From Megalonaias nervosa (lineage: Eukaryota; Mollusca; Bivalvia; Unionida; Unionidae): a stretch of 64,000 nt of DNA. A model generated the notes under the pieces. That model was not told the DNA's origin. It made no database searches and saw only the letters and a program-made list of their open reading frames with translations. The stretch covers positions 55,797 to 119,796 of the forward strand of contig JAECUM010093624.1 in the NCBI GenBank assembly GCA_016617855.1, written 5' to 3'. The position numbers and the translations under genes were made by a program. Positions 1 to 11,350 of this stretch are shown here, one piece after another (position 1 is the stretch's first letter; each line of letters starts with the position of its first letter).

Positions 1-298
1 TAATCAGCTCTATATGCTGGGACGGGTGTTTGATATCCCCAAATAAAGAAGTACAGATTTCAGGTCACGTTGCAAGCGTGTGCGTGTTTTGGAAAATGCT
101 AAAACTTGGGTAGATATTTTTCTCGTGACACTTGTAAAGTGGAGAGTCTGTGCAAGTGTCAAAAACTAACATCACATAACCTTGTACGGTTTGTATACAT
201 TTCTATTTTAGAAAATGTGAAGTATCACAAGTCATTGTCACGACAAGAGGTCACAACATAGGGATTTGACTGTTGTTGTGTAAATACATCCAGTCAAC

Positions 299-720
299 TT
301 TACAACTGTCCTGTACTTTGACACGGACAGTTGCATCTACGTTACCCTAAAATCGAAGGAGACCGCTTAGGAGCCTGGACGGACGAGCACCCCGACGACA
401 AGAATCTAAGTTTTGCTAGTGGCGGTCCTAAAAATTACGACTACGAATACCGGGACAAACAAGGAGAAGTGCACACCGAGTGTGAAGTGAAAGGATTGAC
501 TCTAAATCACCGCACGAGTCAAATGGTGAACTTTAGATTGCTGAAAGAAGCGTTGCAATCTGGAGAGGATGGAAACTTTAGAGTGACCACCTACGAACCG
601 CATAAGACTGTACGTTTACCCACACACCAAATCGTCAGTCGGCCCTTGGAAAAACGGTATCAAATCGTGTACCAGAAGCGAGTACGGCTTCCCAACCGCT
701 TCACTTTACCGTACGGACAC
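299..720 (+). pseudogene. C-terminal fragment of protein-primed family B DNA polymerase (Polinton/Maverick-like)
   Basis: Broken remnant of the C-terminal part of a protein-primed DNA polymerase (DNA_pol_B_2 type). At 308-334 one frame reads VLYFDTDSCIY, the polymerase motif C with the catalytic DTDS aspartates. That frame meets a stop at 368-370. A second frame, open from 331, continues the homology with LGAWTDE, then SGGPKNYDYEY, then CEVKGLTLN, and ends with KRVRLPNRFTLPYGH at about 720, the usual C-terminal tail of these polymerases. So one frameshift lies between the catalytic motif and the thumb region. Exonuclease, terminal-protein regions and the upstream palm motifs are not visible in 1-298. 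Such polymerases occur in Polinton/Maverick elements and relatives. I see no capsid, ATPase or integrase gene nearby, so the exact family is inferred. Confidence 0.72.
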
Positions 721-980
721 ACCGATATTGGCCAGCATGTAAAGGGGAAAACTTCCAAGACCGATACTTCATTGTGCCTACAATCACACAGCAAATATCA
801 AGCGAGAGAAAACTCGAGTGCGATGCTGTGCCTCACGATCACGTCACCAACGCAGTACCAAAATCTTAGTTATTTATTTACTAACGCCATGGAAAGCTAT
901 GTGCAACCAGTGCGAATTCCAGACTACAAGTATTTACTGATTCAGGTTTCATTAGAGACTCGTGTATCTTTTAGATCCTG

Positions 981-982
<2 letters not shown>

Positions 983-1035
<53 letters not shown>
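983..1035. repeat. (AT)n microsatellite
   Basis: Uninterrupted AT dinucleotide run. Its translation gives a meaningless IYIYIY tail to the reading frame that follows the polymerase fragment. Confidence 0.97.
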
Positions 1036-1038
<3 letters not shown>

Positions 1039-1200
1039 GTTATGATGATGCATATCATTTATGACGTTACGTAATGACGTAATTGTTATTTTAAAATATA
1101 AAGACCTCATCCGTTTCTTTCAAAATATTTTGTGCCTGAAGAAGCATGTATTAAATGCGAAACTAGTTGCACAGAATTATCGGCGTTTGTGTTATTTTTT

Positions 1201-1809
1201 ATCCCAAGACTACAAGATGGACACGCTGATATCACCCAGTCTTAAAAGGGACGACTTCCAAGAACGACACTTCATTGCGAGGACAAACGCCGAGAAAGAT
1301 AAATCACTCTACGCAGATAAAAAGAGAAGGAACAAGCATCACTGACCTCTTTCATCACCATACCGTCACAGCAAAGTGCGTCCAAGAAGAAGGATTCAGT
1401 AGACTTAAGGAGTACTTTAGCATCCAAATGACTCAGACAGCGACTTCGAGAAATTTTAGGACGACAACTTACACCTACATGGTGAACCTTAAAGACTTAG
1501 CGTCTGACGTTCCACCCGAGGAAGCAGCAGGTTTCATTGCGGACTTTATTTGACTCTGTTAGAGGAAATCAGACGTCAGTGCCAAGTCAAAGATCGAGGT
1601 TGTTTGAGCCTATCTTTGTATCACAACAGTTTGAACTCTCCTGTATGTCTGGGTTTAGTACACCTGCAGAATTAACATCTTCCAAACTTTTGAGGGCTAT
1701 TGAAGACGTGCAGACGATGAGAGAGAAATTTGACATCACCGATGGAAAAGTGACCATTCATATGGCATACGTTGTAACTACATGGGAAGAAGACAATGAC
1801 CGCCATTGA
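1201..1809 (+). pseudogene. Degenerate ORF resembling the N-terminal region of a Polinton-type polymerase B protein
   Basis: Three overlapping frames share one degenerate reading direction, with shifts near 1330 and 1545. The last part reads FDSVRGNQTSV, then FELSCMSG, then LTSSKLLRAIEDVQTM and KFDITDGKVTIHMAYV before a stop at 1807-1809. The order (short acidic helix, strand, helix of the form LLxxIEDVxxxxxxFDI, then a strand) resembles the N-terminal segment of polymerase B-like proteins of animal Polintons. This match is by pattern memory and is much weaker than for the upstream C-terminal fragment. It lies downstream of a polymerase C-terminus on the same strand, so if right it belongs to a second copy or a rearranged one. 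Confidence 0.35.
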
Positions 1810-2862
1810 TCTGCTTATTGATAAGTGTACCTAGTACGATGGGAATACCAGCAGATCTACAAATGAAAAGAGAGTAGGTGATGGGAAACATATACGCTGG
1901 AACACAAGTGGTAGCTGACCAGATTTAAACAACGTGTGTGATGGATAAAAAGAGAAGCACGAACTTTGTCCAGTTTGATCGTTTGTTTCTTGTTTGGGCT
2001 TTTTCTTAAAAACAGACATTAATTATAGTATGGAAAATGTCATTCTTTTATGAAATGTAATTATTTTGTATATGTTTTTTTGAAGGCATGAACTTTAATT
2101 TTTAAAAGTAGTTTTCTAGAACCAAGAAACAGATAACTTGTAAATATGTTTGTTCCATACCTAAATTTGTATGTATTAAATGGATAGTGCTTAGACCAAA
2201 GCACAGGCCATAGAGTCAATGTATATGTTTGAATAAATGTTTTGTACCCATACAATAGACTTTTCATTTTGGAGTCTCTATTCTGTCTGTGAGTCTTTCT
2301 TTGGAACATCTCTGTCCTCTTTTCTGTGTGTTTCCATCTTCTTTGTTTGGATCTTTATTTGTTTGTTTCTGTATGTCTATGTTTGTCCCTATCAATCCTT
2401 TGTCCCTATTAATACTTTTCACCCGATAAATAGTTTTGACCCTATAAACCCCATGACGTCACCAATGTTCATTTCCCATTGATCCCCAGGTGACATTCCC
2501 ATGTTAAATTCCGATTGACCCTATAGCGCAAACCACCTCTTTTAACATAGAAGTCCCACAGACCCCCAATCGCCCCCATATACATCTCACGAGAAACTTC
2601 GATCGACCAGTAGCGTACTTGTGACAGTTGCCGTAGATCTCATAGTTTCAATCCACAAGCTACTCTTCCTTTTTCACCCGTTGATGCATGTGCTGAGATC
2701 TCATTTTTTCGCACGAATAAACACAAACCTGTTTTACTAATCATTGCAAACGCTAGAAAAATTGTCTCGCTATTGTGACTCGCGCTATTATAAAGAGCCA
2801 ATCTAAATTTCACTTGCAAACAGTGTCACTTATCCATCAATAACACGGAACCTTTTATTGAT
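1810..2862. other. No gene recognised
   Basis: AT-rich sequence with short spurious ORFs on both strands. A pyrimidine-rich stretch around 2370-2580 contains repeated CCCTATxAA-like words (about 2385-2445) but no clean tandem structure. No domain, splice-supported exon or RNA gene was recognised. Confidence 0.6.
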
Positions 2863-3022
2863 GCATTTATTGGTTACTGCATTTGTATACGGAAATATGA
2901 AAGAGGTTATTTTTATTTTCGGATTAATACTGCACCACATTTGAGAGTGAAGTATTCATCCGAGAAAACAAGTCCATATTTTTATTTTTCCATACAGATG
3001 CAGTAACCTTTTTAATGTATGC
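2863..3022. repeat. Imperfect inverted repeat, possible MITE-like palindrome
   Basis: Left arm 2863-2899 contains GGTTACTGCATTTGTAT. The right arm around 2974-3022 contains its near-complement (ATACAGATGCAGTAACC). About 75 bases separate the arms. The structure abuts the non-LTR reverse transcriptase remnant. It could be a small non-autonomous DNA element or a folded remnant. No target duplication was identified. Confidence 0.45.
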
Positions 3023-3247
3023 TCAACAAGTAAGCATTGGCAATATTAGCTCACAAACTCGCACTATTCATCCAGGAGTCCCTCAATGCTGTTTTAGGTC
3101 CTCTCCTCTTTATTATCTATGTGAACGATCTACCATTAAATAACGAATCAACAAGTACAGATTTGTTTGCAGATGATGCAACATTGTATACATCAAGTTC
3201 TGACACTGAAGTTATCCAAATGAGATTAGACTCAGACCTTATTAGAG

Positions 3248-3327
3248 TCCAAATAGCACCATTTTTATTTAGTATTATGTATATTTAATTTGTATTGTGT
3301 ATTGTCCTTTGTCCAAAAAAAGATTTT
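3248..3327. mobile_element. 80-bp insertion flanked by 18-bp direct repeats inside the LINE RT
   Basis: The 18-mer actcagaccttattagag occurs at 3230-3247 and again at 3328-3345, splitting the RT reading frame. The 80 bp between them contain TTATGTATATTTAATTTG, the same sequence as the terminus of the LTRs elsewhere in the window, and an A-run near the right end. The flanking repeats look like a target-site duplication. Their length is more like target-primed reverse transcription than LTR integration (4-5 bp). Confidence 0.6.
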
Positions 3328-4200
3328 ACTCAGACCTTATTAGAGGTTAAAATTGGCACAAAAACAATTAATGAAGGTAAAACAAAATGTATCATTTTAA
3401 GGACATCACAAAAGCAACGCAAGTTAGGAAACCCAGAACTATCTCTTACAACAAATAATCACCAGTTAGAAAATGTTAAACATGAAAAGCTAGTAGGTGT
3501 GCCTGTAGATAATAATTTACAATGGGATGACCATATTAATAAACTTTGTAAAACATTGTCATCCAAAATCGCCCTACTCAGATGAATTAAGAAATATTTA
3601 CCTATAGAAACTTGCAATCTATACTACAATTCATGGAATATTGTTCAACTGTGTGGGGAAACTGCCAAATCTCAGCTTGACAGGATTAATAAAATTCAGA
3701 AACAGGCAGCGCGCAATATTTTAGATTCAGGTTTTGATCATCGATCAAAAGCATTGTTTTATGGAACTCAAATGGTTCACAATATACGAAAGGATAGTTC
3801 TTGTATATAAATGTCTACACCAAAGTATCTTCAGGATTTATTCAGGCCTTTTTCAACACAGTACCAGTTGAGATCAATGTCACATGGAAACCTTCAAGCA
3901 CCAAAAACCAAAACAGGGCAATTTAAAAAAAAAAAAGCTTCCAATACTCTGGTACAGTTCTGTGGAACAAGCTTTCACTACATGTAAAATCTGCGGAAAA
4001 TATTGCAGTATTTAAGAGTAGCTATCATGAATATGTATGTGTTTCCAATAGATTATAATGGAATTTAGTATTTTAATATTGAACACATTCAAATGAACAG
4101 TAATTACTGCTATCATTCATATAATGCACATTGTTATACTCTACTTAAGAGGGCCTCAAGGGAGAATCGTCCTTGACTAAATGTGTCACCCTCTGGAAAT

Positions 4201-4202
4201 AA

Positions 4203-4246
<44 letters not shown>
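4201..4246. repeat. (ATT)n tail of the LINE element
   Basis: Trinucleotide run directly after the LINE 3' end. This kind of tail marks the 3' terminus of several non-LTR clades. Confidence 0.93.
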
Positions 4247-4247
<1 letters not shown>

Positions 4248-6213
4248 GCCATGGCTTAATTACACAAAAACAACAAAATAAAAACCAAAAAAAAAAAAAA
4301 AAACCAACACTACCAGAAACAAAGTAATTGAATTTATACTGTATTTCAAAATAAATACTCAACCGCAGATTCATCAATACACAAGAACAATATTAATGCG
4401 CACATAGCACAGCCCAGCGACCTTTGAACTTAGTTGCGCGCTCGGCATCAGTTTAAAAAAAGAATTGTCGTTCCGTTCTGAATAAAATTAAAATTAGAGT
4501 CATATTATGAATGAATGCGCATTGCAGCAGCTTTTCTAGTTGGTCTGAAATGAAGGGATATTGGGGGTTTGTGCTGAGGTTTTTTGTTTGTTTTGTTGTT
4601 TGTTTTTTTAATTTGATTTTTTTTTTTGTCGATTCTACTCAATTCCGCTGATTATGGACTGGATTTATTAGCTGTGTAAATTCCACACAAAATGCATATG
4701 TCTGTCATTTGAGCAGAGAGGGATGCGTCTTGACTCAGCTTCGTGTGCTTCTGTTTCTGTTAATGAATGTTTGGAATCATAGTGTGGGAAAAAATATGAA
4801 TTCTTTAAGTTGTAATTATCAAAAAGACGCTATGTAATAACATGTTCATTTCATTTTGAATGCGGAAAGGAGAATGTTATTGCAGTTGGAAATGTAGTCA
4901 AAAGTACAGTACAATTCTGCAGTGTGTAATCACGTTTTATAACCCACGAGATAGTTCATGTAATTCGGATTTGCAGAATTAAGAAAGTACATTTTGAGGA
5001 AATTCAAGATGAAAAAATGTAAGTTTACTTTTTGCCCTTCTTATTACCAGCTAAAGAAGACATGCTATGCCTCGTCACCTGCATGCTCTTTGTAGGAGCC
5101 CCAGCTATGTTATGATCTGTATGGCGTCTATCGCTAAATCTGAAACACTGTATCAAGTTAACGCAGAAAACTGCAAAGCTGCTGATGTGTAACAGTCCAT
5201 TCAGCCAGCGGAAATAAGAATTCTACTTCGTCTTGGCTTATTGGCTCTGAGGTCCTTACTTTTCTACCAAAACCTTCAGTTGCTTTTTTTCCCCATGAAT
5301 TTAGTACTTTGACTTATAAAATGGTGCGACTCTGATAGATATGCGATAGCCCTTGCCTTCAATATGCTTTTTTTTATATACCCCGGAGAGCACTGATCAT
5401 AGTCTGAACCATTCCATTTACGAAACGTTACGACCATTTCTCCTAAATACCTGTTTAAATGATCAGAAAGGTAATTTCAATACTGCGTCTCTCACGATTG
5501 TTGTGGACATTGCGAATATCACGTTCACTCATTTGCTTCTTTGAAAGTTTAATTTCTGACTTAGTAAACTCGTCCACATTGTTCACTTCTCTATTTTCAA
5601 ATAGACGAAAACGGCTGCTTTATTTCATCCCCCACCCCCCAAAAAATTTAATAAACTAAAACCTAAACGGCTACTACGTGAGTGTACATGGTTTGTTTAC
5701 AAAGTAGTTCCTAATAATATATAACTTTTAGGCACACGTGTCGCACACGTGCGTGCAATATCAAGATGCTCAGTATCGTAAAGTATTGCACAATTCTGAC
5801 AATGTAAAGTTAACGCAGGAAAAAGGAGGATGTAGTAAAGGAGTGCGTTACATTGCGTTGTTGATCACGCACGTTTTGTTTATGCGTACTAACGAAAAAA
5901 TGGATATCTGACAACAGGCAGCCACGGATGATAAGGCAGCATAGTGGACTGTCGCCCGTAGCTTTGTATGATGTAATGATCTAAACCCTTCTTTGTCACA
6001 GTCATTGGTCGTGTAACTAGACCAAGTTTACAAAATGGAAGAAGTGTCCAGTCCACAAAATATATTTTCTCATAGGTCTGGGAGAATGCTAACATTCGAC
6101 ATTAAAAGAATAACGATTCTGGAATACACTGGTTGCAAGCTCGATGTACCATACATAATTAGGTTTTGTGATTGCCTGAGTCGTCTCGTGAACAAAGTGA
6201 AAAAACAGTGATG
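4247..6213. other. No gene recognised
   Basis: AT-rich intergenic or intronic DNA with homopolymer runs (poly-A near 4290, poly-T near 4620). A short palindromic stretch at about 5731-5756 holds two CACGTG E-box cores 13 bp apart. ORFs here are short and show no domain. Confidence 0.6.
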
Positions 6214-6234
6214 CGTGTGTGTGTGTGTGTGTGT
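6214..6234. repeat. (GT)n microsatellite
   Basis: Short GT dinucleotide run. Confidence 0.9.
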
Positions 6235-6960
6235 TCTTGCGGTTGCCTCACTCTCGATTTCTTCGCTGACGTACTGCTGAATGAAATACAAGTGATCGGA
6301 ACCAAGGAAATGATGACAAATATGACCTCATACTTGTGCTGGATAAATGTGTGAGTATTCCGATTGGTTAGAAGTTAAATTCCCACAGATGGCCATATCT
6401 TCATTCTTAATGTTAAATTCAAAAGTTGGACCGACAATTTAAACTTCTTAAGCAACGGGAGGCAATGATTTTCTTTGGAACCGGTGTAAAAATTAAAAAA
6501 AATAAAATACAAATGTCAATATTCTTTGACCTCTGCTAATTTATGGATATAATGGTCTCTCATCTTCTATAAATCAGAACAAGCTGTTTCAGGACAAGAA
6601 ATTTCCTTCTTTAAAAAGTCCCTTCCCCCCACAAGGGCGTATCACCATCACCTGAACATTAAATAGTCAGTCCCTAGAGACCATAACGGCCCAGTAACGC
6701 CAGCAATGGAACCCCTATAGGCACGCATAAACGCCCAGAAATTGTTAAATCTCCATCCAACAGCAAAGTAAAGCGTCAAGTGTCACCAATAATGTAAAAT
6801 TCACATAAATGACCATACCAATCCAAAATTTTACTGTAATGTCAAATTGGAGTAGATTCCATTTCGTCAAGGATAATAAAAACTGTACTGTGAACCGACA
6901 TGTAGTGGAGACGCTTACTTAGCGGCTTTGGTGCAGAATACGTTAAAGTCCATTAATCGT
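6235..6960. other. No gene recognised
   Basis: AT-rich sequence with no open frame of note, no splice-supported exon and no repeat that I can identify. It ends at the left target duplication of the SINE that follows. Confidence 0.55.
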
Positions 6961-6962
6961 TA

Positions 6963-7005
<43 letters not shown>

Positions 7006-7317
7006 TCTGGATTTTTAACTTAGCTTTAAAAAAAATTTCAGTCATATCGCTGCGAGATTTGCAGTGGTGCAGTTTATAGTGATGTCTAGAACTGGGACAT
7101 CATGCCACAGACATCAGCATCATGTCCCACCTAGTCACATTATCCTGACACCAGGCCAACCAGTCCTAAAACTAACCTCTTAATGCTGAGCACCTAGCGA
7201 GACAGCTGTTAGTACCATTTTTATAAGTCTTTGGTATGACTCAGCCGGGGTTCGAGCCTGCGATCTCCCGCATCCGAGGCGGACGCTCTTACCACTAGGC
7301 CACCGGAGCGGTCTCCC
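6961..7317 (-). mobile_element. tRNA-derived SINE, family A, copy 1
   Basis: Read on the minus strand, the head at about 7313-7240 has a tRNA-like A box (GGCCTAGTGGTAAGAGC) and B box (GGCTCGAACCCC), so it carries an internal RNA polymerase III promoter. A roughly 200-bp body follows, and the 3' end is a GT/CA microsatellite (about 6963-7003 on plus). An 8-bp target duplication ttaatcgt flanks it at 6953-6960 and 7318-7325. A second copy of the same family, in plus orientation, lies at about 14.93-15.26 kb and shares the head, body and CA tail. Confidence 0.88.
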
Positions 7318-7325
7318 TTAATCGT

Positions 7326-7951
7326 ATTACCGCCCCCTATAAGCACTCAGGAACACGTATAGAAAACCCGAAACTTGTCAATAACCTAACTCCAAACTTG
7401 TCTGGATCAGACGTTTACAAGAAACCCACAAAAACGATTTTTAAAAATCAAATAATAAATAAATAGAGTAGATTTGGCACACCCATGGCACAATCTATCA
7501 TCTATATCTTTATCAAGTATAGAAATTAATTCAAGTACAACTTTAAATTTTTCCACAAAAGACGGGAAATGTTCCAGTAACTTTCCAGATTACAGAAGGT
7601 CCATCGTATTATTAACTATCAATCTTGAAAATCTGCCTTAAGTTGCATCTTGCAAAAAACTTTAATTTAAAAAAAAAAAACAAAAAAAAAACAAAACAAC
7701 AAAATATATCTCCACTTAACTGTTTAAAGCCAGCTTTATGGAAAAAATCCCGTAGATAATATGTTGATCTACACATTCTTTTAAATCATTATTGTTCAAA
7801 AGGCCCTGTAGTTCTGGGATAAAGTGTGATTTAGAGCTTGGCAAATGGCAAATAGCCAAGCTTAATATAAATGCTTGCTTCCTTAGATAATCTGTTGACA
7901 CATTTGTTGTAAGAAAAATGTAACTTCTCTGGTCAAAACGTGACCCAGTAG

Positions 7952-7953
<2 letters not shown>
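7326..7953. other. No gene recognised
   Basis: AT-rich DNA with an A-rich, AAC-like stretch around 7665-7700. No coding or structural feature identified. Confidence 0.55.

Positions 7954-8009
<56 letters not shown>
7954..8009. repeat. (TA)n microsatellite
   Basis: Uninterrupted TA run. Confidence 0.97.
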
Positions 8010-8012
<3 letters not shown>

Positions 8013-8124
8013 AGTTTACGTATTTTCTCTTTCATCTTATTTCTTGATTTTCCATATTTGGTAATATTTCATGAAAGTGTTTGCATGAATTGGTCTCCTG
8101 AATATTCTCAGGGCCAAGGAACAA

Positions 8125-8126
<2 letters not shown>

Positions 8127-8196
<70 letters not shown>
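8127..8196. repeat. (AT)n microsatellite
   Basis: Uninterrupted AT run about 120 bp after the previous one. The minus-strand IYIYIY frame across it is an artefact. Confidence 0.97.
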
Positions 8197-8198
<2 letters not shown>

Positions 8199-8886
8199 AT
8201 CCCTCTCTCAGTACTATGAAACGCAAGAAAAATTGAAATTAGACACACATCTCAGCAGAAGTTAGTATGGATGTTTAAATCAATAACAAAATTATATTAA
8301 TTTAGGCCAGCATTTAAACTGACTCTAATATTCAAAATAAAACAAATTGTCATATGTTATATCGGGAAATTATTCACACCAAAAATAATTAATCTGTAAC
8401 ACATTACAAATTTAAACTGATGTATGTGATTTTGCACGGAATTAAATCCGTGGCATGTTTAAGAATGCTAATAGTTTAATACATCCGTTAGGGACTTAAT
8501 TCATTCTTAATGATGGTCCGTTTGATAACTATGCCATGCGAAACTTTGTTTATCGAAATGAGAGTGGTTGAAATGTTATGTAAACAGCGTTTGTACTCGT
8601 TGAAATATTTGTCATAAGTTTAAATTTTCAGAGATCGGCATATTTAGCGGAAGCGGGCAAAATGTAAAATTCTCCAACCCTGGAGTGACGCCTATTAATA
8701 ATGGAAGTTAGATAAACATGAATTCTGATTGGGGAAGTTAACAGTTTGGGGTGTGTTTCCGAGGCGAAGTTTCGTGTTCTATAAATGTCTTACATCCAAA
8801 ATTAGGTAGTCTACGTTTCTACGCGAGGCAAAAGGTCTTGAGTCCGCAGAGAGGCGAAAACCTACGCAAAGAAAGGTTATTTTAGT
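8197..8886. other. No gene recognised; possible promoter-like segment near 8735-8860
   Basis: Mostly AT-rich. A CCAAT-like ATTGG at about 8730 is followed by TATAAATG at about 8780 and then a GC-richer stretch with several CGAGGCGA-like words. This could be an old LTR or a promoter fragment, but no termini were found. Confidence 0.3.
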
Positions 8887-9452
8887 TCAAATAATTAATA
8901 ATAGTTCACACTGTAGCGGCTCAAGTGTCATTAAGCGAGAGCAAGCTATGCTATTGATCAAATTAAGAACGAGTAGTTGAGACTCTAAGAGAGACACGTA
9001 ACCGGGGGTGTAAGGAGACGGTTCTGTTAAAGGTAAAAGAGCGAACCTCAAATCAAGGTAGCGGGGTCTTTGTTTCATGAATAATTTTTTCTTGATATGG
9101 TTCTTAAGATAGGTGTTTCAACTGATTTGCCTTAAATGATATATTAATCATGTATGCTAAATATTGATTATTATTTTGTATGGTGCTTTATGCCAATGAA
9201 TAGTTAGTTAGCAATAGTGTAGTTAAGCTAAGAAATGAATTTTATTTGATATAATTGTTTAACTCTGATGTGAATTCTCTAAACCTATGAATGGGCTGAA
9301 TCAACATTGGAGCAGCAATGTGGGCTATATAGTCATTTATCGTAAGCGGTATGTGTGCATGTGTCTGACATTTAATTAAAATAATTATTAATAGTTCACA
9401 CTGTAGCGGTTCAAGTGTCATTAAGCGAGAGCAGCTATGCTATCGATCAAAT
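8887..9452. repeat. Dispersed direct repeat, about 75 bp, two copies
   Basis: The segment at about 8887-8967 (containing AGTTCACACTGTAGCGGCTC and AAGTGTCATTAAGCGAGAGC) recurs at about 9380-9452 with a few substitutions and one indel. The copies are in the same orientation about 490 bp apart. They could be a segmental duplication or short terminal repeats of an unrecognised element. The sequence between them has no coding signal. Confidence 0.7.
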
Positions 9453-10245
9453 TAGTAATAGTAACTAGTTCTGTTGGAGTACTACATTAATTTGTCTGTA
9501 CTATGATAATTGTCTACGGAAAGAGAGAAATAGAGGATATGAAGACAAATACGCATGGTTGTGTTGAATGTAAGATTATGACCTGAAACCAATTAGCAGT
9601 AGCGGTCGGTTGTGAAATATGATATTGGTATTCTGGGTAACGAGAGGGGAGTGTATATTCAGTTGAGGGTGTGAGACAATGAACAGATATTTGGGCTGCA
9701 TTTATCTTCTTTTTAAGTGGGAAACTGCTGCAACGACTGATATAAACATGAGAGCGGACGACCAACATAATAGACTGGCCTCTAAAGTCGGCGACCCAAG
9801 AGTAGGCCAGAGAGAACAAGACGACCATAGCCGACTAGCTAGTTTGATTCTGGACAGTACCAGCAACCAGCTATCAGTTTATGCAAATATGCCGAACAAT
9901 TAAAGTTCGAAACGCTCACTCGATTTGGTGACGAAATTTGCTGTATCTATGTAAACAAAGCTTCTAATTAGAGCTCTTAATTTATTTTCTGATAGAACCG
10001 CATCCTACAATTGATCTTCTAGTATTTTATTTTGCTTATCTAATTAAATTGTTATTCTACATACGGGGGTGGAGGCTCGTCTTGTTCTATTTTATATCTC
10101 TGCTCAGATCTCGATTTATTCCATCCATTAAGTTCATATTTTAATTTTCGATCGATCTGGGCTATAACACTGTGGTCCATCATCTTCTAGACATCGATAA
10201 CCAACCCCCAACTCCCCCAAAAATAACCCACCATACAATCCTTGT
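9453..10245. other. No gene recognised
   Basis: Contains overlapping short open frames on both strands (9679-9903 plus, 9514-9828 minus) without recognisable domains, start context or splice support. Confidence 0.5.
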
Positions 10246-10650
10246 GCAGAATCTGTTTATGAATTACGAAGCAACATAATGGGAAACTTACAAATTCAGG
10301 AATCTTTATGAATTTTACAAAGCGACAAAATAGGAAACTTACAAAGACAAGATCTGTTTATGAATTACAAAGCGACATAAGGGGAAACTTAAAAAGAGAG
10401 GAATTGGTTATGAATTACAAAGCGATATAGACAGAAACTCACAAAGACAGGAATCTGTTTATGAATTACAAAGCGACATATGAGAAACTCACAAAGACAG
10501 GAATACGTTTATGAATTACAAAGCGACATAATGAGAAACTCAAAACAAGAATATGTTTATGAATTGCCAAGGACATAGTGAGACACTAACAAACACTTGA
10601 ATCTGTTTATGAATTGCAAAGCGAGATACAAAAAAATAACAAATCAGGAA
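10246..10650. repeat. Minisatellite, about 51-bp unit
   Basis: About eight diverged tandem copies built on TTTATGAATTACAAAGCGAC followed by a GAAACT-CAAAGACAG part. Copies differ by substitutions and small indels, so the array is old. Confidence 0.88.
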
Positions 10651-10685
10651 TGAGAACGTGGCACAAGATATTTTCGCGACTGAAC

Positions 10686-10687
<2 letters not shown>

Positions 10688-10719
<32 letters not shown>
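10688..10719. repeat. (GA)n microsatellite
   Basis: GA dinucleotide run. Confidence 0.95.
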
Positions 10720-10722
<3 letters not shown>

Positions 10723-10935
10723 GGTGTTCCTGTATAGAGCAGAGGTAAGTCAAATATATAAATTTTATATCCTGTAGTCCTTTGATGTCAATATTCCTAC
10801 ATTTCTACATTCATTTATGTCGAATGCAGCTGACACCAGGTAATTTTTTTTTTTTTTTGTAATGCTAATAAGGCGGGTTTGTAGAATTATGTTTACAATC
10901 GTATGCTACTACTCACCTACTACTACAAAACAATT

Positions 10936-11065
10936 ATGTATTTAAAGGTGCGTATACATACTGATATAGCGAGTATACGCACATTTTGTATTTAATGGAG
11001 TGTATACATGTTGATATAGCGAGTATACTCACATTTTGTAGTTAAAGGCATGTATATGAATGATT
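10936..11065. repeat. Short tandem duplication, about 53-bp unit
   Basis: Two to three diverged copies built around TGATATAGCGAGTATACGCA and ACATTTTGTATTTAA. Confidence 0.75.
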
Positions 11066-11350
11066 TGGTCAGTAAGATTAATTAAATAGTTGTCCTGTTC
11101 AATCAGTTTAAAATTGCACAGCCACCTGCGTATTGTAAAGTTATTATAATGTACACGTATACACATTATATAGCTCAATCGATCTATCAAATCGTGTATT
11201 GAGGCCGTATATATTTCATAAAAAAGCACCGTTCTATTATATTCGACACCCTGAATGTTGACTCGATTATTATAATGTTTTATTATCTGTTCGAAATTGA
11301 TGCACTTATTCTCTCACCCCCTCAAAAATCTTTACAATATACAAGCAATC

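Larger units (their letters stand above)
3030..4246 (+). pseudogene. 3' end of a non-LTR (LINE) retrotransposon reverse transcriptase, degenerate
   Basis: Remnant of a LINE reverse transcriptase. In order: GVPQ at about 3076 in one frame, then after a shift VLGPLLFIIYVNDLP (from about 3092), then FADDATLY (about 3168-3190), the catalytic box with the metal-binding aspartates. After an insertion at 3248-3327 the homology resumes with INEGKTKCIIL (about 3370), VDNNLQWDDHINKL (about 3505) and a lysine-rich thumb region, then a degenerate C-terminal stretch with RINKIQKQAARNI (about 3684). The 3' end runs into CTCTGGAAATAAATT followed by an ATT microsatellite, typical of CR1/L2/Jockey-group elements. 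Frameshifts and stops make it inactive. The 5' half of the element is absent. Confidence 0.82.

Noticed and set aside
7240..7313. Possible tRNA genes (also at 14931, 26383, 30284 and the minus-strand SINE heads)
   Set aside because: Each tRNA-like part is fused to a SINE body and tail, several have target duplications, and the cloverleaf stems are not consistent.
8032..8226. IYIYIY-rich ORFs over AT microsatellites (also at 331-1074 and 22021-22227)
   Set aside because: Pure dinucleotide translation, except that the 5' part of 331-1074 is a genuine polymerase fragment and was annotated separately.
9514..9903. Overlapping ORFs of 104 (minus) and 74 (plus) codons
   Set aside because: Neither has a recognisable domain, repeat or splice context; overlapping open frames of this size are expected by chance.
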